The notes beneath the pieces were generated by a model. It was not told the origin of the DNA. It did no database searches and saw nothing but the letters and a program-made list of their open reading frames with translations. Shown here in pieces: positions 35,775 to 46,572 of a DNA stretch of 64,000 bases; the stretch's first letter is position 1, and each line of letters begins with the position of its first letter. This stretch comes from Mycolicibacterium rhodesiae JS60 (GTDB lineage Bacteria; Actinomycetota; Actinomycetes; Mycobacteriales; Mycobacteriaceae), in the NCBI GenBank assembly GCA_000230935.2, contig AGIQ01000001.1, positions 310,001 through 374,000 of the forward strand. Reading direction: 5' to 3'. A program made the position numbers and the translations under genes.

Positions 35775-38084
35775 GTGACATCTGGGCTCACTGGAGCTGT
35801 CGACACCGTCGACCACGCGACGACCACCCCCGAGCACCCGCAGCCGTACCGCGAACTCGGCCTCAAAGACGACGAGTATCAGCGGATCCGGGACATTCTC
35901 GGCCGCAGGCCTACCGACGCCGAGCTGGCGATGTACTCGGTGATGTGGAGCGAGCACTGCTCCTACAAGTCCTCCAAGGTGCACCTGCGCTATTTCGGCG
36001 AGACCACCACCGACGAGATGCGCACGTCGATGCTGGCCGGTATCGGCGAGAACGCGGGCGTCGTCGACATCGGCGACGGCTGGGCGGTGACGTTCAAGGT
36101 CGAGTCGCACAATCACCCCTCCTACGTCGAGCCCTACCAGGGTGCCGCCACCGGTGTGGGCGGCATCGTGCGCGACATCATGGCGATGGGTGCACGGCCG
36201 GTGGCGGTCATGGACCAGCTGCGCTTCGGTGCGGCCGACGCCCCCGACACCCGCCGCGTGCTCGACGGCGTGGTCCGCGGCATCGGCGGCTACGGCAACT
36301 CTCTTGGCCTGCCCAACATCGGCGGCGAGACCATCTTCGACCCGTCGTATGCGGGTAACCCTCTGGTCAACGCGCTGTGTGTGGGGGTGCTGCGCAAGGA
36401 AGACCTGCACCTGGCGTTCGCCTCGGGGACCGGCAACAAGATCATCCTGTTCGGCGCGCGCACCGGCCTGGACGGTATCGGCGGCGTGTCGGTGCTGGCC
36501 TCGGACACGTTCGGCGGCGACGAGGGCTCTGGGCCCGGCCGCAAGAAGCTCCCGAGCGTGCAGGTCGGCGACCCGTTCATGGAGAAGGTGCTCATCGAGT
36601 GCTGCCTCGAGCTGTACGCCGCCGGGCTGGTGATCGGCATCCAGGACCTCGGAGGTGCCGGATTATCCTGTGCCACTTCCGAATTGGCATCAGCTGGCGA
36701 CGGCGGAATGGCCATCGAGCTGGACAAGGTGCCCCAGCGGGCGGCCAACATGACCCCGGCCGAGATCCTGTCCAGCGAGTCGCAGGAACGTATGTGCGCG
36801 GTGGTGTCCCCGGACAACGTCGAGAAGTTCATGGCGGTCTGTCGCAAGTGGGACGTGCTGGCGACGGTGATCGGCGAGGTCACCGACGGCGACCGGCTGC
36901 GGATCACCTGGCACGGCGAGACCGTCGTCGACGTACCGCCGCGCACAGTTGCCCACGAGGGCCCCGTCTACCAGCGTCCGCTCGCGCGCCCGGACTCGCA
37001 GGACGCGCTGATCGCCGACACCTCGGCCTCGCTGCCGCGACCGGCGACGGGTGACGAACTGCGCGCGACTTTGCTTGCGCTGGTTGGCAGTCCGCACCTG
37101 TGCAGCCGGGCGTTCATCACCGAGCAGTACGACCGCTACGTGCGCGGCAACACGGTGCTGGCCGAGCATGCCGACGGCGGCGTGCTGCGCATCGACGAGG
37201 CCACCGGCCGGGGGATCGCGGTGTCCACCGATGCCTCGGGGCGTTACACCCAGCTCGACCCGTACACCGGAGCGCAGCTGGCGCTGGCCGAGGCCTACCG
37301 CAATGTCGCGGTCACCGGCGCGACCCCGATCGCGGTGACCAACTGCCTGAACTTCGGCTCGCCGGAGGATCCGGGCGTGATGTGGCAGTTCTCCCAGGCC
37401 GTCCGCGGGCTGGCCGATGGCTGTGCGGCCCTTGGCATTCCGGTCACCGGCGGCAACGTGAGCTTTTACAACCAGACCGGTTCCACGGCTATTCTCCCCA
37501 CTCCGGTGGTGGGCGTGCTCGGCGTCATCGACGATGTGAGCAGGCGGCTGCCCACCGGGCTGGGCAACGAGCCGGGGGAGACCCTGTTCCTGCTCGGCGA
37601 CACCTACGACGAGTTCGACGGCTCGATTTGGGCGCAGGTCACCGCCGACCACCTCGGGGGTGTACCGCCGAAGGTGGACCTCGCTCGCGAGAAGCTGATC
37701 GGCGAGGTTTTGGCGGCGGCATCCCGCGACGGGCTGGCATCGGCCGCGCACGACCTGAGCGAAGGTGGCCTGATCCAGGCGGTCGTGGAAGCGGCCCTTG
37801 CCGGTGAAACCGGTTGCCGCATAGTGATTCCCGAAAGGTTTGCCGAAGGCACGGGCCCGTTCACGTTCCTGTTCTCCGAGTCGGCGGGCCGGGTCTTGGT
37901 TGCCGTGCCGCGCACCGAGGAAAGCCGCTTCGTGGCGATGTGTGAAGCCCGCGATCTGCCTGCGACCCGCATCGGGGTGTCCGACCCGGGATCGGATTCC
38001 GTTGAGGTCCAAGGCTTGTTCACGGTGACGCTGGAAGAGCTGCGCACCACCTCGGAGAAAGTGCTGCCCGGGCTTTTCGGATGA
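35775..38084 (+). CDS. purL: FGAM synthase large subunit PurL
   Basis: 769 residues, small-type PurL that works with PurS and PurQ. Characteristic stretches are [34 protein letters not shown], and two ATP-binding halves each with Gly-rich [15 protein letters not shown] loops. SEGGLIQAV and [10 protein letters not shown] mark the C-terminal half. It makes FGAM from FGAR using ammonia from PurQ. Its stop overlaps the next gene (ATGA). Confidence 0.97.
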   Translation: MTSGLTGAVDTVDHATTTPEHPQPYRELGLKDDEYQRIRDILGRRPTDAELAMYSVMWSEHCSYKSSKVHLRYFGETTTDEMRTSMLAGIGENAGVVDIGDGWAVTFKVESHNHPSYVEPYQGAATGVGGIVRDIMAMGARPVAVMDQLRFGAADAPDTRRVLDGVVRGIGGYGNSLGLPNIGGETIFDPSYAGNPLVNALCVGVLRKEDLHLAFASGTGNKIILFGARTGLDGIGGVSVLASDTFGGDEGSGPGRKKLPSVQVGDPFMEKVLIECCLELYAAGLVIGIQDLGGAGLSCATSELASAGDGGMAIELDKVPQRAANMTPAEILSSESQERMCAVVSPDNVEKFMAVCRKWDVLATVIGEVTDGDRLRITWHGETVVDVPPRTVAHEGPVYQRPLARPDSQDALIADTSASLPRPATGDELRATLLALVGSPHLCSRAFITEQYDRYVRGNTVLAEHADGGVLRIDEATGRGIAVSTDASGRYTQLDPYTGAQLALAEAYRNVAVTGATPIAVTNCLNFGSPEDPGVMWQFSQAVRGLADGCAALGIPVTGGNVSFYNQTGSTAILPTPVVGVLGVIDDVSRRLPTGLGNEPGETLFLLGDTYDEFDGSIWAQVTADHLGGVPPKVDLAREKLIGEVLAAASRDGLASAAHDLSEGGLIQAVVEAALAGETGCRIVIPERFAEGTGPFTFLFSESAGRVLVAVPRTEESRFVAMCEARDLPATRIGVSDPGSDSVEVQGLFTVTLEELRTTSEKVLPGLFG

Positions 38085-39865
38085 CCAGCGCGGTCGACGA
38101 CGTCACCGGCGAGGCGCAAGCCCCGCCAGCGCCACGGCGTCATCGCGAATCGTTCGTCGAGTGGGCGTGGAGTCTGGTCCGGCTGGACTTCGTCGGTGTG
38201 GCGTTCGGCACGCTGTTCTTCTGCCTGTCGCTGACACCGTCGCTGATGCCGCGCGACTGGGTGCTGGCGGGCGTGATCGGCGGGATCAACGCCGCAATCG
38301 GTTATGGCATCGGGGTTTTGGTTGGCAAGGTGGTGCGCCGGCTGTTCCTCGACCACCGGCCGTGGTGGCCACCGCGCGGGGGAGTTCTCTTCGGCCTGAA
38401 GGCCCTGACCGTCACGCTGTCGATCACCGCGAGCGTGCTGATCCTGATGCCTGCCGCGGCCTGGCAACGTCAGATCGCGGCGGTCATGGGGATCGAGGCG
38501 CTGTCGACCGCCGTCTATCTGCGCACCCTGCTCGTCGCGCTGATCGTCGGTGGCCTCTTGGTCGGCCTGGCGCGGGTGATCAAGGACGCCATCAAATTCC
38601 TGGCCCGCGTGATGATCCGGCGGTGGAACATCAACGACGAGGTCGCGATGTTCATCGGCACCGCGATCGTCGTGGCGCTGGTCATCACGCTGGTCAACGG
38701 TGTGCTCTACCGCGGCTTCATCGCAGGTGCCAGCGCGATGTTCCAGCCCGTGAACGACACCACCCGCCCCGGGATCTCTCAACCCGTCCAGTCCGAGAGA
38801 TCGGGCAGCGCAGGGTCATATGCGGACTGGGACACCTTGGGTTTTCAAGGCCGCAACTTCGTGGCCACCGGCCCGCACGCCGCCGAGCTCACCGAACTCA
38901 ACGGGCGACCTGCCAAGGAACCGATCCGGATCTACGCCGGCCTGGAAACCGCCGACACCACCGAGGGCCGGCTGGCCGTCCTGCTCTCGGAACTGCAGCG
39001 CACCAAGGCTTTTGAGCGCAAGGTGCTGGTCATCATCCCCACCACCGGTACTGGCTGGGTCGACCCGGTGGCGGCCCGCTCGATCGAGTCGATGTACAAC
39101 GGCGACACCGCGCTGGTGGCGATGCAGTACTCGTACCTGCCGAGCTGGATTTCGTTCATGGCCGACCGGGAGAAGTCGGTCGAGGCCGGCCGGGCGATGA
39201 TCGATTCAATTCACCAGCGGTGGTTGCAATGGCCCGAGGCGAGCCGGCCCAAACTGATGCTCTACGGCGAGAGCCTGGGGTCGATGGCCGGCCAGGGAGC
39301 GTTCGGCTATCTGCCCGACGTCGCCGACCTGGGGTTCTCCTCGGTGTTGTGGGTGGGACCACCCAATGCCAGCACCTTGTGGAAGGCCCTGACCGTCCGG
39401 CGTGACCCGGGCACCCCGGAGGTTCAGCCGTCCTACGACGCCGGGCGCACCGTCCGATTCGCCCAGGCGGCCGACCCTGCCGAGATCGCCGGCGTCGCGG
39501 CGTCCCCGCCGTGGAAGGGCACCCGGGTGCTCTACCTGCAGCACCCGTCGGATCCGGTGGTGTGGTGGACGCCCGATCTGCTCTTCGACCGTCCGGACTG
39601 GTTGAAGGAACCGCCGGGCTTCGACCGCAGCCCGGCCATGCGCTGGTATCCGATCATCACGTTCTGGCAGGTCAGCGCCGATATGGCCGGCAACGTCACC
39701 AGCGCGCAGGCCTCACCCGTCGGGCACGGACACAACTACGGGGACAGCCAGCTCGACGGCTGGGTCGCGGTCGCGGCCCCCGACGGCTGGACCCCGGCGG
39801 ACACCGAACGGATCCGCCGGGCGCTGGAGAAGCTCATCGCCGCCGGCGGTCCCGAATTCCAGTGA
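38081..39865 (+). CDS. Membrane alpha/beta-hydrolase (Abhydrolase_9 type)
   Basis: 594 residues. The N-terminal half has five or six transmembrane helices (about 40-240). The soluble C-terminal half is an alpha/beta-hydrolase with the nucleophile in [12 protein letters not shown], and [17 protein letters not shown] and [20 protein letters not shown] as family stretches. [11 protein letters not shown] near the end supplies a His. This is the actinobacterial DUF2319/Abhydrolase_9 architecture. Its substrate is unknown. It is translationally coupled to purL. Confidence 0.85.
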   Translation: MTSAVDDVTGEAQAPPAPRRHRESFVEWAWSLVRLDFVGVAFGTLFFCLSLTPSLMPRDWVLAGVIGGINAAIGYGIGVLVGKVVRRLFLDHRPWWPPRGGVLFGLKALTVTLSITASVLILMPAAAWQRQIAAVMGIEALSTAVYLRTLLVALIVGGLLVGLARVIKDAIKFLARVMIRRWNINDEVAMFIGTAIVVALVITLVNGVLYRGFIAGASAMFQPVNDTTRPGISQPVQSERSGSAGSYADWDTLGFQGRNFVATGPHAAELTELNGRPAKEPIRIYAGLETADTTEGRLAVLLSELQRTKAFERKVLVIIPTTGTGWVDPVAARSIESMYNGDTALVAMQYSYLPSWISFMADREKSVEAGRAMIDSIHQRWLQWPEASRPKLMLYGESLGSMAGQGAFGYLPDVADLGFSSVLWVGPPNASTLWKALTVRRDPGTPEVQPSYDAGRTVRFAQAADPAEIAGVAASPPWKGTRVLYLQHPSDPVVWWTPDLLFDRPDWLKEPPGFDRSPAMRWYPIITFWQVSADMAGNVTSAQASPVGHGHNYGDSQLDGWVAVAAPDGWTPADTERIRRALEKLIAAGGPEFQ

Positions 39866-40476
39866 ATCGCAACGTATACCGGGCCTCGGCCCTGGCTGCT
39901 GGAGTGGTCGGGTACAGCTTCACCGCCGGCCTGGAGGTGCCGGGCCGGCGTCATCCGATGGTGCAAGGGGTACTGGGTACCGCGTTGGCGGTCGCAGTGC
40001 GGGCGCCGCTGGGGTTGCGGCCTCCCGCAGTGTGGTCGGGACTGCGGTTGGGTGCCGCGGCCGCGGCTGCGGTGGCGGCCGCTGTCGCGGCGACTACGGC
40101 CATTCCTCGTGTGCGGGCGGCGATGAACGACCGCGACCTTCCCGCGAACGCCTGGCAATGGCTTGCCTTCGAGATTCCGGTCGGCACCGTGTGGTCTGAG
40201 GAGATGGCATTCCGTGCGGCGCTGGGCACGCTCGCGGCCGCCGCCTTCGGGCCAGGGGGTGGCCGGTTGCTGCAGGCGGCGGCCTTCGGCCTTTCGCACG
40301 TTCACGATGCCAAGGTCACCGCCGAGCCGGTCGTCGGCACCGTACTGGTGACGGGATTGGCCGGGTGGGTGTTCGGCTGGCTCGCCGAGCGGTCGGGCAG
40401 CATGGTGGCCCCGGTGCTGGCACACCTGGCGATCAACGAGGCCGGGGCAGTGGCCGCACTTCTCGTCCGGCGTTAG
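39862..40476 (+). CDS. CPBP-family intramembrane metalloprotease (CAAX/Abi-like)
   Basis: 204 residues from GTG 39862, overlapping the upstream stop (GTGA). Motif 1 EEMAFRAALG (EExxxR), motif 2 FGLSHVHD and motif 3 HLAINE, all on hydrophobic helices, define the ABI/CPBP intramembrane protease family. All catalytic residues are present, so it should be active. The substrate is unknown. It corresponds in position to Rv0804 by memory of the M. tuberculosis order. Confidence 0.9.
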   Translation: MNRNVYRASALAAGVVGYSFTAGLEVPGRRHPMVQGVLGTALAVAVRAPLGLRPPAVWSGLRLGAAAAAAVAAAVAATTAIPRVRAAMNDRDLPANAWQWLAFEIPVGTVWSEEMAFRAALGTLAAAAFGPGGGRLLQAAAFGLSHVHDAKVTAEPVVGTVLVTGLAGWVFGWLAERSGSMVAPVLAHLAINEAGAVAALLVRR

Positions 40477-40904
40477 TCGGCCGTCGTCGGGACATCCCGG
40501 GTGTCGGGCACCAGGTCGTGCGGCTCGGTGTCGGTGTCGTCGATGCCGAAACTGATGATCCGCTTGGGGGTGATCCGGATCAGGCCCGCGCCGTCGGGTG
40601 TCTCGGCCTGTTCGGCGGTGCCGCGGATTTCCAGGCAGCGCACCCGCCACGGGTTGCGTGAGGCGATGTCGTCGACGACGAACGCGACGGTGTTGTTGGT
40701 GGTGAGATTGCGGAACTTGCGGCTCTTGGCCATGTTGTAGCCGACCACGTCGAGCGTGCCGAGCGCCTCGTTGTAGCTGAAACCGACGGGGCTGTTCTGC
40801 AGTGTGCCGTCCGGTGAGATGGTGGCGAGCCTGCCGAGGTCCGCCGAGTTCAGGTAATCGATTTCGTAGCGTTTGAAAGGCCCTGGAAATGACATGGGCC
40901 TCAC
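40473..40904 (-). CDS. PPOX-class F420-dependent oxidoreductase
   Basis: 143 residues from GTG 40904 (TTGAGG 7 bases upstream); ATG 40895 is an alternative. The split-barrel fold is seen in LGRLATISPDGTLQNSPVGF, the NMAKSRKFRNLTTNNTVAFVVDD stretch and WRVRCLEIRGTAEQ, as in the pyridoxamine-phosphate-oxidase-like family that uses F420 or flavin. The substrate is unknown. It converges on the CPBP gene with a 4-base overlap. Confidence 0.85.
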   Translation of the reverse strand: MRPMSFPGPFKRYEIDYLNSADLGRLATISPDGTLQNSPVGFSYNEALGTLDVVGYNMAKSRKFRNLTTNNTVAFVVDDIASRNPWRVRCLEIRGTAEQAETPDGAGLIRITPKRIISFGIDDTDTEPHDLVPDTRDVPTTAD

Positions 40905-40951
40905 GCTAGGACCTCAAGTTCGGTTGACGTCAAGGTCGCATACTTGAAGCC

Positions 40952-41344
40952 ATGCCCGCCCGCCGCGACGCCGACCCCGAAGCGACGGTGGCCGCCGTGC
41001 GCGCCGTGGCGGCCTGGCTGCGCGACGAGACCACGCCCGCCCCCGACCGCGTCGCGATCGCATCGGCCGTCCGGCTCACAGCACGCACTCTGGCCACTGT
41101 GGCCCCAGGGGCCAGTGTGGAGGTCCGCGTCCCACCTTTTGTTGCGGTGCAATGCATCTCCGGTCCCCGGCACACCCGCGGCACCCCGCCGAACGTCGTC
41201 GAGACGGACCCCAGAACATGGCTTCGGCTGGTGACAGGCCTGCTCGACGTCGACGAGGCGGCCGATCACGGGGCGCTGCGGTTGTCCGGGTCGCGGGCCG
41301 GCGAGGTCGCGGCGTGGCTGCCGATCGTGACACTCGGGGAGTAG
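40952..41344 (+). CDS. Sterol carrier-like small protein (Rv0807 type)
   Basis: 130 residues from ATG 40952. The sequence has the compact pattern of the bacterial SCP-like family: an N-terminal helix ATVAAVRAVAAWLRDE, then VRLTARTLATVAPGASVEVRVPP and a final GSRAGEVAAWLPI. A similar small protein precedes purF in M. tuberculosis (Rv0807). It may bind a lipid. It is divergent from the F420-type gene. Confidence 0.75.
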   Translation: MPARRDADPEATVAAVRAVAAWLRDETTPAPDRVAIASAVRLTARTLATVAPGASVEVRVPPFVAVQCISGPRHTRGTPPNVVETDPRTWLRLVTGLLDVDEAADHGALRLSGSRAGEVAAWLPIVTLGE

Positions 41345-41391
41345 TCAGCGCGACACTCGGCGTTCAATTCCGCGTTTCCTGCCGATGGCCG

Positions 41392-41397
41392 TAAACT
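41392..41397 (+). promoter_or_regulatory. -10 element of purF (TAAACT)
   Basis: TAAACT predicts a transcription start near 41404, which lies downstream of the ATG at 41385 and 35 bases upstream of GTG 41439. This supports the later start for purF. Confidence 0.45.
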
Positions 41398-41438
41398 GGC
41401 TTACAGTCACCGACCTGCGCCAGGGAGCAGCCCATATC

Positions 41439-42968
41439 GTGACCGAAGAACTGGAAAACCCACCTGCGGAAGAATGCGGCGTCTTCGGAGTCTGGGCACC
41501 GGGCGAAGATGTAGCGAAACTCACTTATTACGGCCTCTATGCGCTGCAACACAGGGGCCAGGAGGCGGCCGGTATCGCCGTCGCCGACGGTTCTCAGGTG
41601 CTGGTCTTCAAGGATCTCGGTCTGGTCAGCCAGGTATTCGACGAGCAGACGCTGGCCGCGATGGAGGGCCACGTCGCCATCGGCCACTGCCGCTACTCGA
41701 CGACTGGGTCCACCACCTGGGAGAACGCCCAGCCAGTCTTCCGAAACACCGCGGCGGGCACCGGAGTCGCGTTGGGTCACAACGGAAACCTGGTCAACAC
41801 CACCGACTTGACGACGCGGGCCCGCGATGCCGGCCTGATCAACCCGAACATGCCGGGTGCGGCGACCACCGACTCCGACATCCTCGGGGCACTGCTCGCA
41901 CACGGCGCAGCGGACTCCAGCATCGAGCAGGCCGCGCTCGAGCTGCTGCCCAGCGTCCGCGGCGCGTTCTGCCTGACCTTCATGGACGAGACCACGCTCT
42001 ATGCCGCCCGCGATCCGTTCGGGGTGCGCCCGCTGTCGTTGGGCCGGCTGGACCGCGGCTGGGTGGTGGCCTCCGAAACCGCCGCCCTCGACATCGTCGG
42101 CGCCTCCTTCGTCCGTGACATCGAACCCGGTGAGCTGCTGGCCATCGACGCCGACGGCGTCCGTTCCACCCGCTTCGCCAACCCGACGCCCAAGGGCTGC
42201 ATCTTCGAATACGTGTACCTGGCCCGGCCGGACAGCACGCTCGTCGGCCGCTCGGTGCATGCCACCCGCGTTGACATCGGCCGCCGGCTGGCCAAGGAGA
42301 AGCCGGTCGAGGCCGATCTGGTGATCGGTGTGCCGGAGTCCGGCACACCCGCCGCTGTCGGCTACGCGCAGGAATCCGGTATCCCGTTCGGCCAGGGCCT
42401 GATGAAGAACGCCTACGTCGGGCGCACGTTCATCCAGCCGTCGCAGACGATCCGGCAACTGGGCATCCGGCTCAAGCTCAACCCGCTCAAAGAGGTGATC
42501 CGCGGTAAGCGGCTCATTGTCGTGGACGATTCGATCGTCCGCGGCAACACTCAGCGCGCCCTGATCCGGATGCTGCGCGAAGCGGGTGCCGTCGAGGTGC
42601 ACGTGCGCATCGCGTCACCGCCGGTGAAGTGGCCGTGCTTCTACGGCATCGACTTCGCCACCCCGGCCGAGCTCATCGCCAACGCGGTCGACAACGAGGG
42701 CGAGATGCTCGAAGCGGTGCGGCACGCGATCGGCGCCGACTCGCTGAGCTACATCTCCCAGCAGGGCATGATCGCGGCGACCGAACAGCCGCCAACCAGG
42801 TTGTGCTGCGCCTGTTTTGACGGCAACTACCCGATCGAGCTGCCAGGCGAGACGGCGCTGGGCAAGAACGTCGTCGAGCACATGCTGGCCACCGCCGCGC
42901 GCACCGGCCTCCCGATCCAGCCGGTGGCGGCCGACAACGACAACGTCTCCGCGCTCAGTCGCCCTTAG
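41439..42968 (+). CDS. purF: Amidophosphoribosyltransferase
   Basis: 509 residues from GTG 41439; an ATG at 41385 would add 18 residues but lies upstream of the probable transcription start. With the chosen start, 12 residues (ending PPAEE) precede the catalytic Cys of ECGVFGVW, the size of propeptide removed in the B. subtilis-type enzyme. The C-terminal phosphoribosyltransferase domain shows VIGVPESGTPAA and LIVVDDSIVRGNT. Four Cys residues (including CCACFDG) probably hold the 4Fe-4S cluster. It performs the first committed step of purine synthesis. Confidence 0.96.
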   Translation: MTEELENPPAEECGVFGVWAPGEDVAKLTYYGLYALQHRGQEAAGIAVADGSQVLVFKDLGLVSQVFDEQTLAAMEGHVAIGHCRYSTTGSTTWENAQPVFRNTAAGTGVALGHNGNLVNTTDLTTRARDAGLINPNMPGAATTDSDILGALLAHGAADSSIEQAALELLPSVRGAFCLTFMDETTLYAARDPFGVRPLSLGRLDRGWVVASETAALDIVGASFVRDIEPGELLAIDADGVRSTRFANPTPKGCIFEYVYLARPDSTLVGRSVHATRVDIGRRLAKEKPVEADLVIGVPESGTPAAVGYAQESGIPFGQGLMKNAYVGRTFIQPSQTIRQLGIRLKLNPLKEVIRGKRLIVVDDSIVRGNTQRALIRMLREAGAVEVHVRIASPPVKWPCFYGIDFATPAELIANAVDNEGEMLEAVRHAIGADSLSYISQQGMIAATEQPPTRLCCACFDGNYPIELPGETALGKNVVEHMLATAARTGLPIQPVAADNDNVSALSRP

Positions 42969-43980
42969 CGGTCCAGCGATTCAGCGGTCGTGAGGGCCCG
43001 GCCCAAGGCGGATCGCTCGGCAGCTGCGCGGCAACGTCGGTGTCCCAGCTGGGCTCGCGTTCGGCGCGGGCCAATGCCTCCGAGACCGCCAGCCGATACG
43101 GCGTCAGCCCCGTGGCCGGCCGGTCGATGATCGTGTCGACGTCGTGGTTGGCCATCACGGCATTGCAGTGCAGGGATTCGACCAGCGGGCGGGCCAGCCC
43201 GGACGGGATGGGCGTCACCAGGCCCACCCACAGCGAGGCGATCCGCGGGGTCAGCACCGGCAGGACCAAGATGCGCCGCCGGGCCAGCCCGGCGACTTCG
43301 GCGTAGATCTGCATCATGTCGCCGTACTCGAGGATGTCGGGGCCACCGACGTCCCACGCGCGCGAGGTCGGCACCGCGGCGGTGGCGGCGGCCGCCAGGT
43401 AGTGCAGCATGTCGCCGATCGCGATCGGCTGGATCTTGTTGTGCACCCACTTCGGCGTCGTCATCACCGGCAGCCGGTTGGTGAGGTGACGGATCATCTC
43501 GAAGGATGCCGAACCCGAACCCACCACGACGCCCGCCTGGAGCACGACGGTTTCGACGCCGGAGCCGATGAGGATGTCACCGACGGCGGTGCGTGACGCG
43601 AGATGTGTTGATAATTGCGCCCCTTCGGGGTGCAGACCGCTGAGATAGACGATGCGCCGGACACCGGTGCGGCGTGCTGCGGAGGCGACGTTCTGTGCGG
43701 CGCGACGTTCTTCGGCGGCGAAATCGGACGCGGTGCCCATCGAATGCACCAGGTAGTAGACGACGTCGACGTCGGCGAAAGCCTCGGTGAGCGAGCCGGC
43801 GTCGCTCAGATCGCCGCGGACGACCTCGACGCTGTCCCGCCACGGCACGGTCGCGAGCTTCTCGGGGGTGCGGGCGAGCACGCGCACGGCGAACCCGTCG
43901 TCCAGAAGTCGTGGGACCAGCCGGCCACCGATGTAGCCGGTCGCACCGGTCACCAAGCATCGAGTTCGCTGCGCCGACAT
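42955..43980 (-). CDS. NAD(P)-binding atypical SDR (NmrA/SDR5-like)
   Basis: 341 residues from ATG 43980, which has GGAGGATCC upstream. The N-terminal LVTGATGYIGGRLVPRLL is a dinucleotide-binding fold of the extended/atypical SDR class; VRGDLSDAGSLTEAF and VYYLVHSMG follow. The usual YxxxK pair is not obvious (LSGLHPEG is in the Ser position), so it may bind a cofactor without classical redox chemistry. Function unknown. It converges on purF with a 14-base overlap. Confidence 0.85.
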   Translation of the reverse strand: MSAQRTRCLVTGATGYIGGRLVPRLLDDGFAVRVLARTPEKLATVPWRDSVEVVRGDLSDAGSLTEAFADVDVVYYLVHSMGTASDFAAEERRAAQNVASAARRTGVRRIVYLSGLHPEGAQLSTHLASRTAVGDILIGSGVETVVLQAGVVVGSGSASFEMIRHLTNRLPVMTTPKWVHNKIQPIAIGDMLHYLAAAATAAVPTSRAWDVGGPDILEYGDMMQIYAEVAGLARRRILVLPVLTPRIASLWVGLVTPIPSGLARPLVESLHCNAVMANHDVDTIIDRPATGLTPYRLAVSEALARAEREPSWDTDVAAQLPSDPPWAGPSRPLNRWTAKGD

Positions 43981-44036
43981 GGATCCTCCGTCCGACGGAT
44001 CCACCGTACGGATCCGATGACCGCAGGGATTGCCAG

Positions 44037-44471
44037 TTATTCGAACGGGCAACCAGGATTGGGCATGTCCACGGCCAGCGGGCTGCCCTCCGGCTTGATG
44101 TAGAGCACCCACATGACCACCGGGCCGGGGCCTTCGTTGCGGCCCTCGTGCACGTAGCCCGCGCCGCTGCCCTCGCTGATGGAGTCGCCGGCGTTGTACA
44201 CACCGTCCACCGAGCAGTCGCCGTCGTAGTGGGTCAAGGTGCCCTGTTTGATCACGCCGAACACCTGCCCGGGGTGGTAATGCCACCCCGTGGTGCCGCC
44301 CGGGGCGATGGTGAGTTCACGGGTGACGAAGTCCTTGCCGTTCAGCGTGGACTCGACCATGGTGGTCGCGTCGATGCCGGCGCTCGGCGTGGCCGCCGCC
44401 GAACCCGGAGCCAGCACGGCCGCGGCGACGGCGACGGGCATGACCACTGGCAACCACTGCAACGGCTTCAT
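44037..44471 (-). CDS. Secreted cupin-domain protein
   Basis: 144 residues from ATG 44471. The N-terminal hydrophobic segment with GSAAATPS predicts a signal peptide. The cupin motif 1 region is GTTGWHYHPGQVFGVIKQG: the two His are present, but the usual Glu is replaced, so metal binding may be altered. HEGRNEGPGP corresponds to motif 2. The mature protein is a single small beta-barrel outside the membrane, of unknown ligand. It is divergent from the DUF2461 gene. Confidence 0.8.
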   Translation of the reverse strand: MKPLQWLPVVMPVAVAAAVLAPGSAAATPSAGIDATTMVESTLNGKDFVTRELTIAPGGTTGWHYHPGQVFGVIKQGTLTHYDGDCSVDGVYNAGDSISEGSGAGYVHEGRNEGPGPVVMWVLYIKPEGSPLAVDMPNPGCPFE

Positions 44472-44500
44472 GGACGAACAGGGTGTCACACAATGTTCGG

Positions 44501-45118
44501 ATGGCGTTTCACGGATGGCCCATTGAAGCGGTCGAGTTCTACGAGGGCCTCGAGGCTGACAACTCCAAGGTGTACTGGACCGAACACCGGGCGGTCTACG
44601 ACCGCCAGGTGAAGGCACCGATGGAGGAACTGCTGGCCGAACTGGCCGACGAGTTCGGCGCGGGCACGCTGTTTCGGCCCTACCGCGATGTGCGGTTCAG
44701 CGCCGACAAGGCACCGTACAAAACCAACTGCGCGGCACGGATCGGATCCGGGTACGTGTCGTTCTCGGCCGACGGTCTCTCGGTGGGCAGCGGTCTGTAC
44801 ATGCCCGACGCGGCCGCGCTGGCCCGCTACCGCGAAGCCGTCGACGACAAGAAGGCCGGTGCCGAGCTCGCCGGGATCGTTGCGACGCTGCACGACGGCG
44901 GCTACGACACGATGGCCCACGAGGTGCTCAAGACCGCGCCGAAGGGATATCCGAAGGACCATCCGCGCATCGAGCTGCTCCGCCACAAGGGCATCGCGAT
45001 GATGAAGATCTTTCCTGTCGGTGCCTGGCTCGGCACGCGCGCGGCCAAGGACCGGGTCGTCACCACCCTGCGGGCCGGGGCGCCGCTGCGCGACTGGCTG
45101 GCTCGCAACGTCGGCTGA
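44501..45118 (+). CDS. DUF2461-family protein
   Basis: 205 residues from ATG 44501 (GTG 44483 is an alternative that adds six residues). The sequence matches the DUF2461/TIGR02453 pattern: FYEGLEADNSKVYWTEHRAVYD near the N-terminus, FRPYRDVRFSADKAPYKTNCAA in the middle and PKGYPKDHPRIELLRHKG. The family's function is unknown. It is followed closely by purM. Confidence 0.85.
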   Translation: MAFHGWPIEAVEFYEGLEADNSKVYWTEHRAVYDRQVKAPMEELLAELADEFGAGTLFRPYRDVRFSADKAPYKTNCAARIGSGYVSFSADGLSVGSGLYMPDAAALARYREAVDDKKAGAELAGIVATLHDGGYDTMAHEVLKTAPKGYPKDHPRIELLRHKGIAMMKIFPVGAWLGTRAAKDRVVTTLRAGAPLRDWLARNVG

Positions 45119-45151
45119 CGATGGCCCGTATCGGCCGGGGTCGGGGACCGG

Positions 45152-45157
45152 TAGCCT
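45152..45157 (+). promoter_or_regulatory. -10 element of purM (TAGCCT)
   Basis: TAGCCT ends 8 bases before the purM ATG and predicts a start of transcription within about 2 bases of it. This is the same layout as at purB and purD. Confidence 0.5.
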
Positions 45158-45165
45158 TATGCCCG

Positions 45166-46236
<1,071 letters not shown>

Positions 46237-46242
46237 AGGGGA

Positions 46243-46259
46243 GCGGCGCTCAGCGCCGC
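46243..46259. terminator. Hairpin between purM and the DUF3073 gene
   Basis: GCGGCGC-TCA-GCGCCGC forms a perfect 7-bp stem with a 3-base loop just after the purM stop and overlapping the stop of the convergent gene. It could end transcripts from both sides. There is no T-run, as is common in mycobacteria. Confidence 0.45.
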
Positions 46260-46435
46260 CAGCTGCTCTCGTCGGCCCACGGGTCGTCATCGAACCCGTT
46301 GTCGACGGTGTCAGGCTCTCTCGAGTCCGACCCTGACAGCTCTTGCTGGAGCCGGTCGAAATCGGTCTGCGGGGAGCTATATTTCAGCTCCCGAGCAACC
46401 TTGGTCTGCTTTGCCTTTGCCCGGCCGCGGCCCAT
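46250..46435 (-). CDS. Small DUF3073 protein (Rv0810c-like)
   Basis: 61 residues. It begins MGRGRAKAKQTKVARELKY, a basic stretch typical of DUF3073, followed by an acidic C-terminal tail (DNGFDDDPWADESSW). The family is found in actinobacteria and its function is unknown; the basic start suggests nucleic-acid contact. It converges on purM. The 137 bases upstream hold its promoter region and no other gene that I can see. Confidence 0.88.
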   Translation of the reverse strand: MGRGRAKAKQTKVARELKYSSPQTDFDRLQQELSGSDSREPDTVDNGFDDDPWADESSWRR

Positions 46436-46572
46436 GGGGGAACCCCCTCGCGCAATAACGGAGCGGCCCGGGATGCAGGCGGCTCCGATCTGTGTGTTCG
46501 TTATTGTCCTGCCAACACCTTACCGTGCCCGACTGCGATGTGCTGGCAGGCCCGTTCGGCCGAGGGTGAACG

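Noticed and set aside
34584..36410. 608-codon open frame on the minus strand
   Set aside because: It is antisense to the antiporter and purL; low-complexity His/Gln/Asp-rich translation and no start or ribosome signal.
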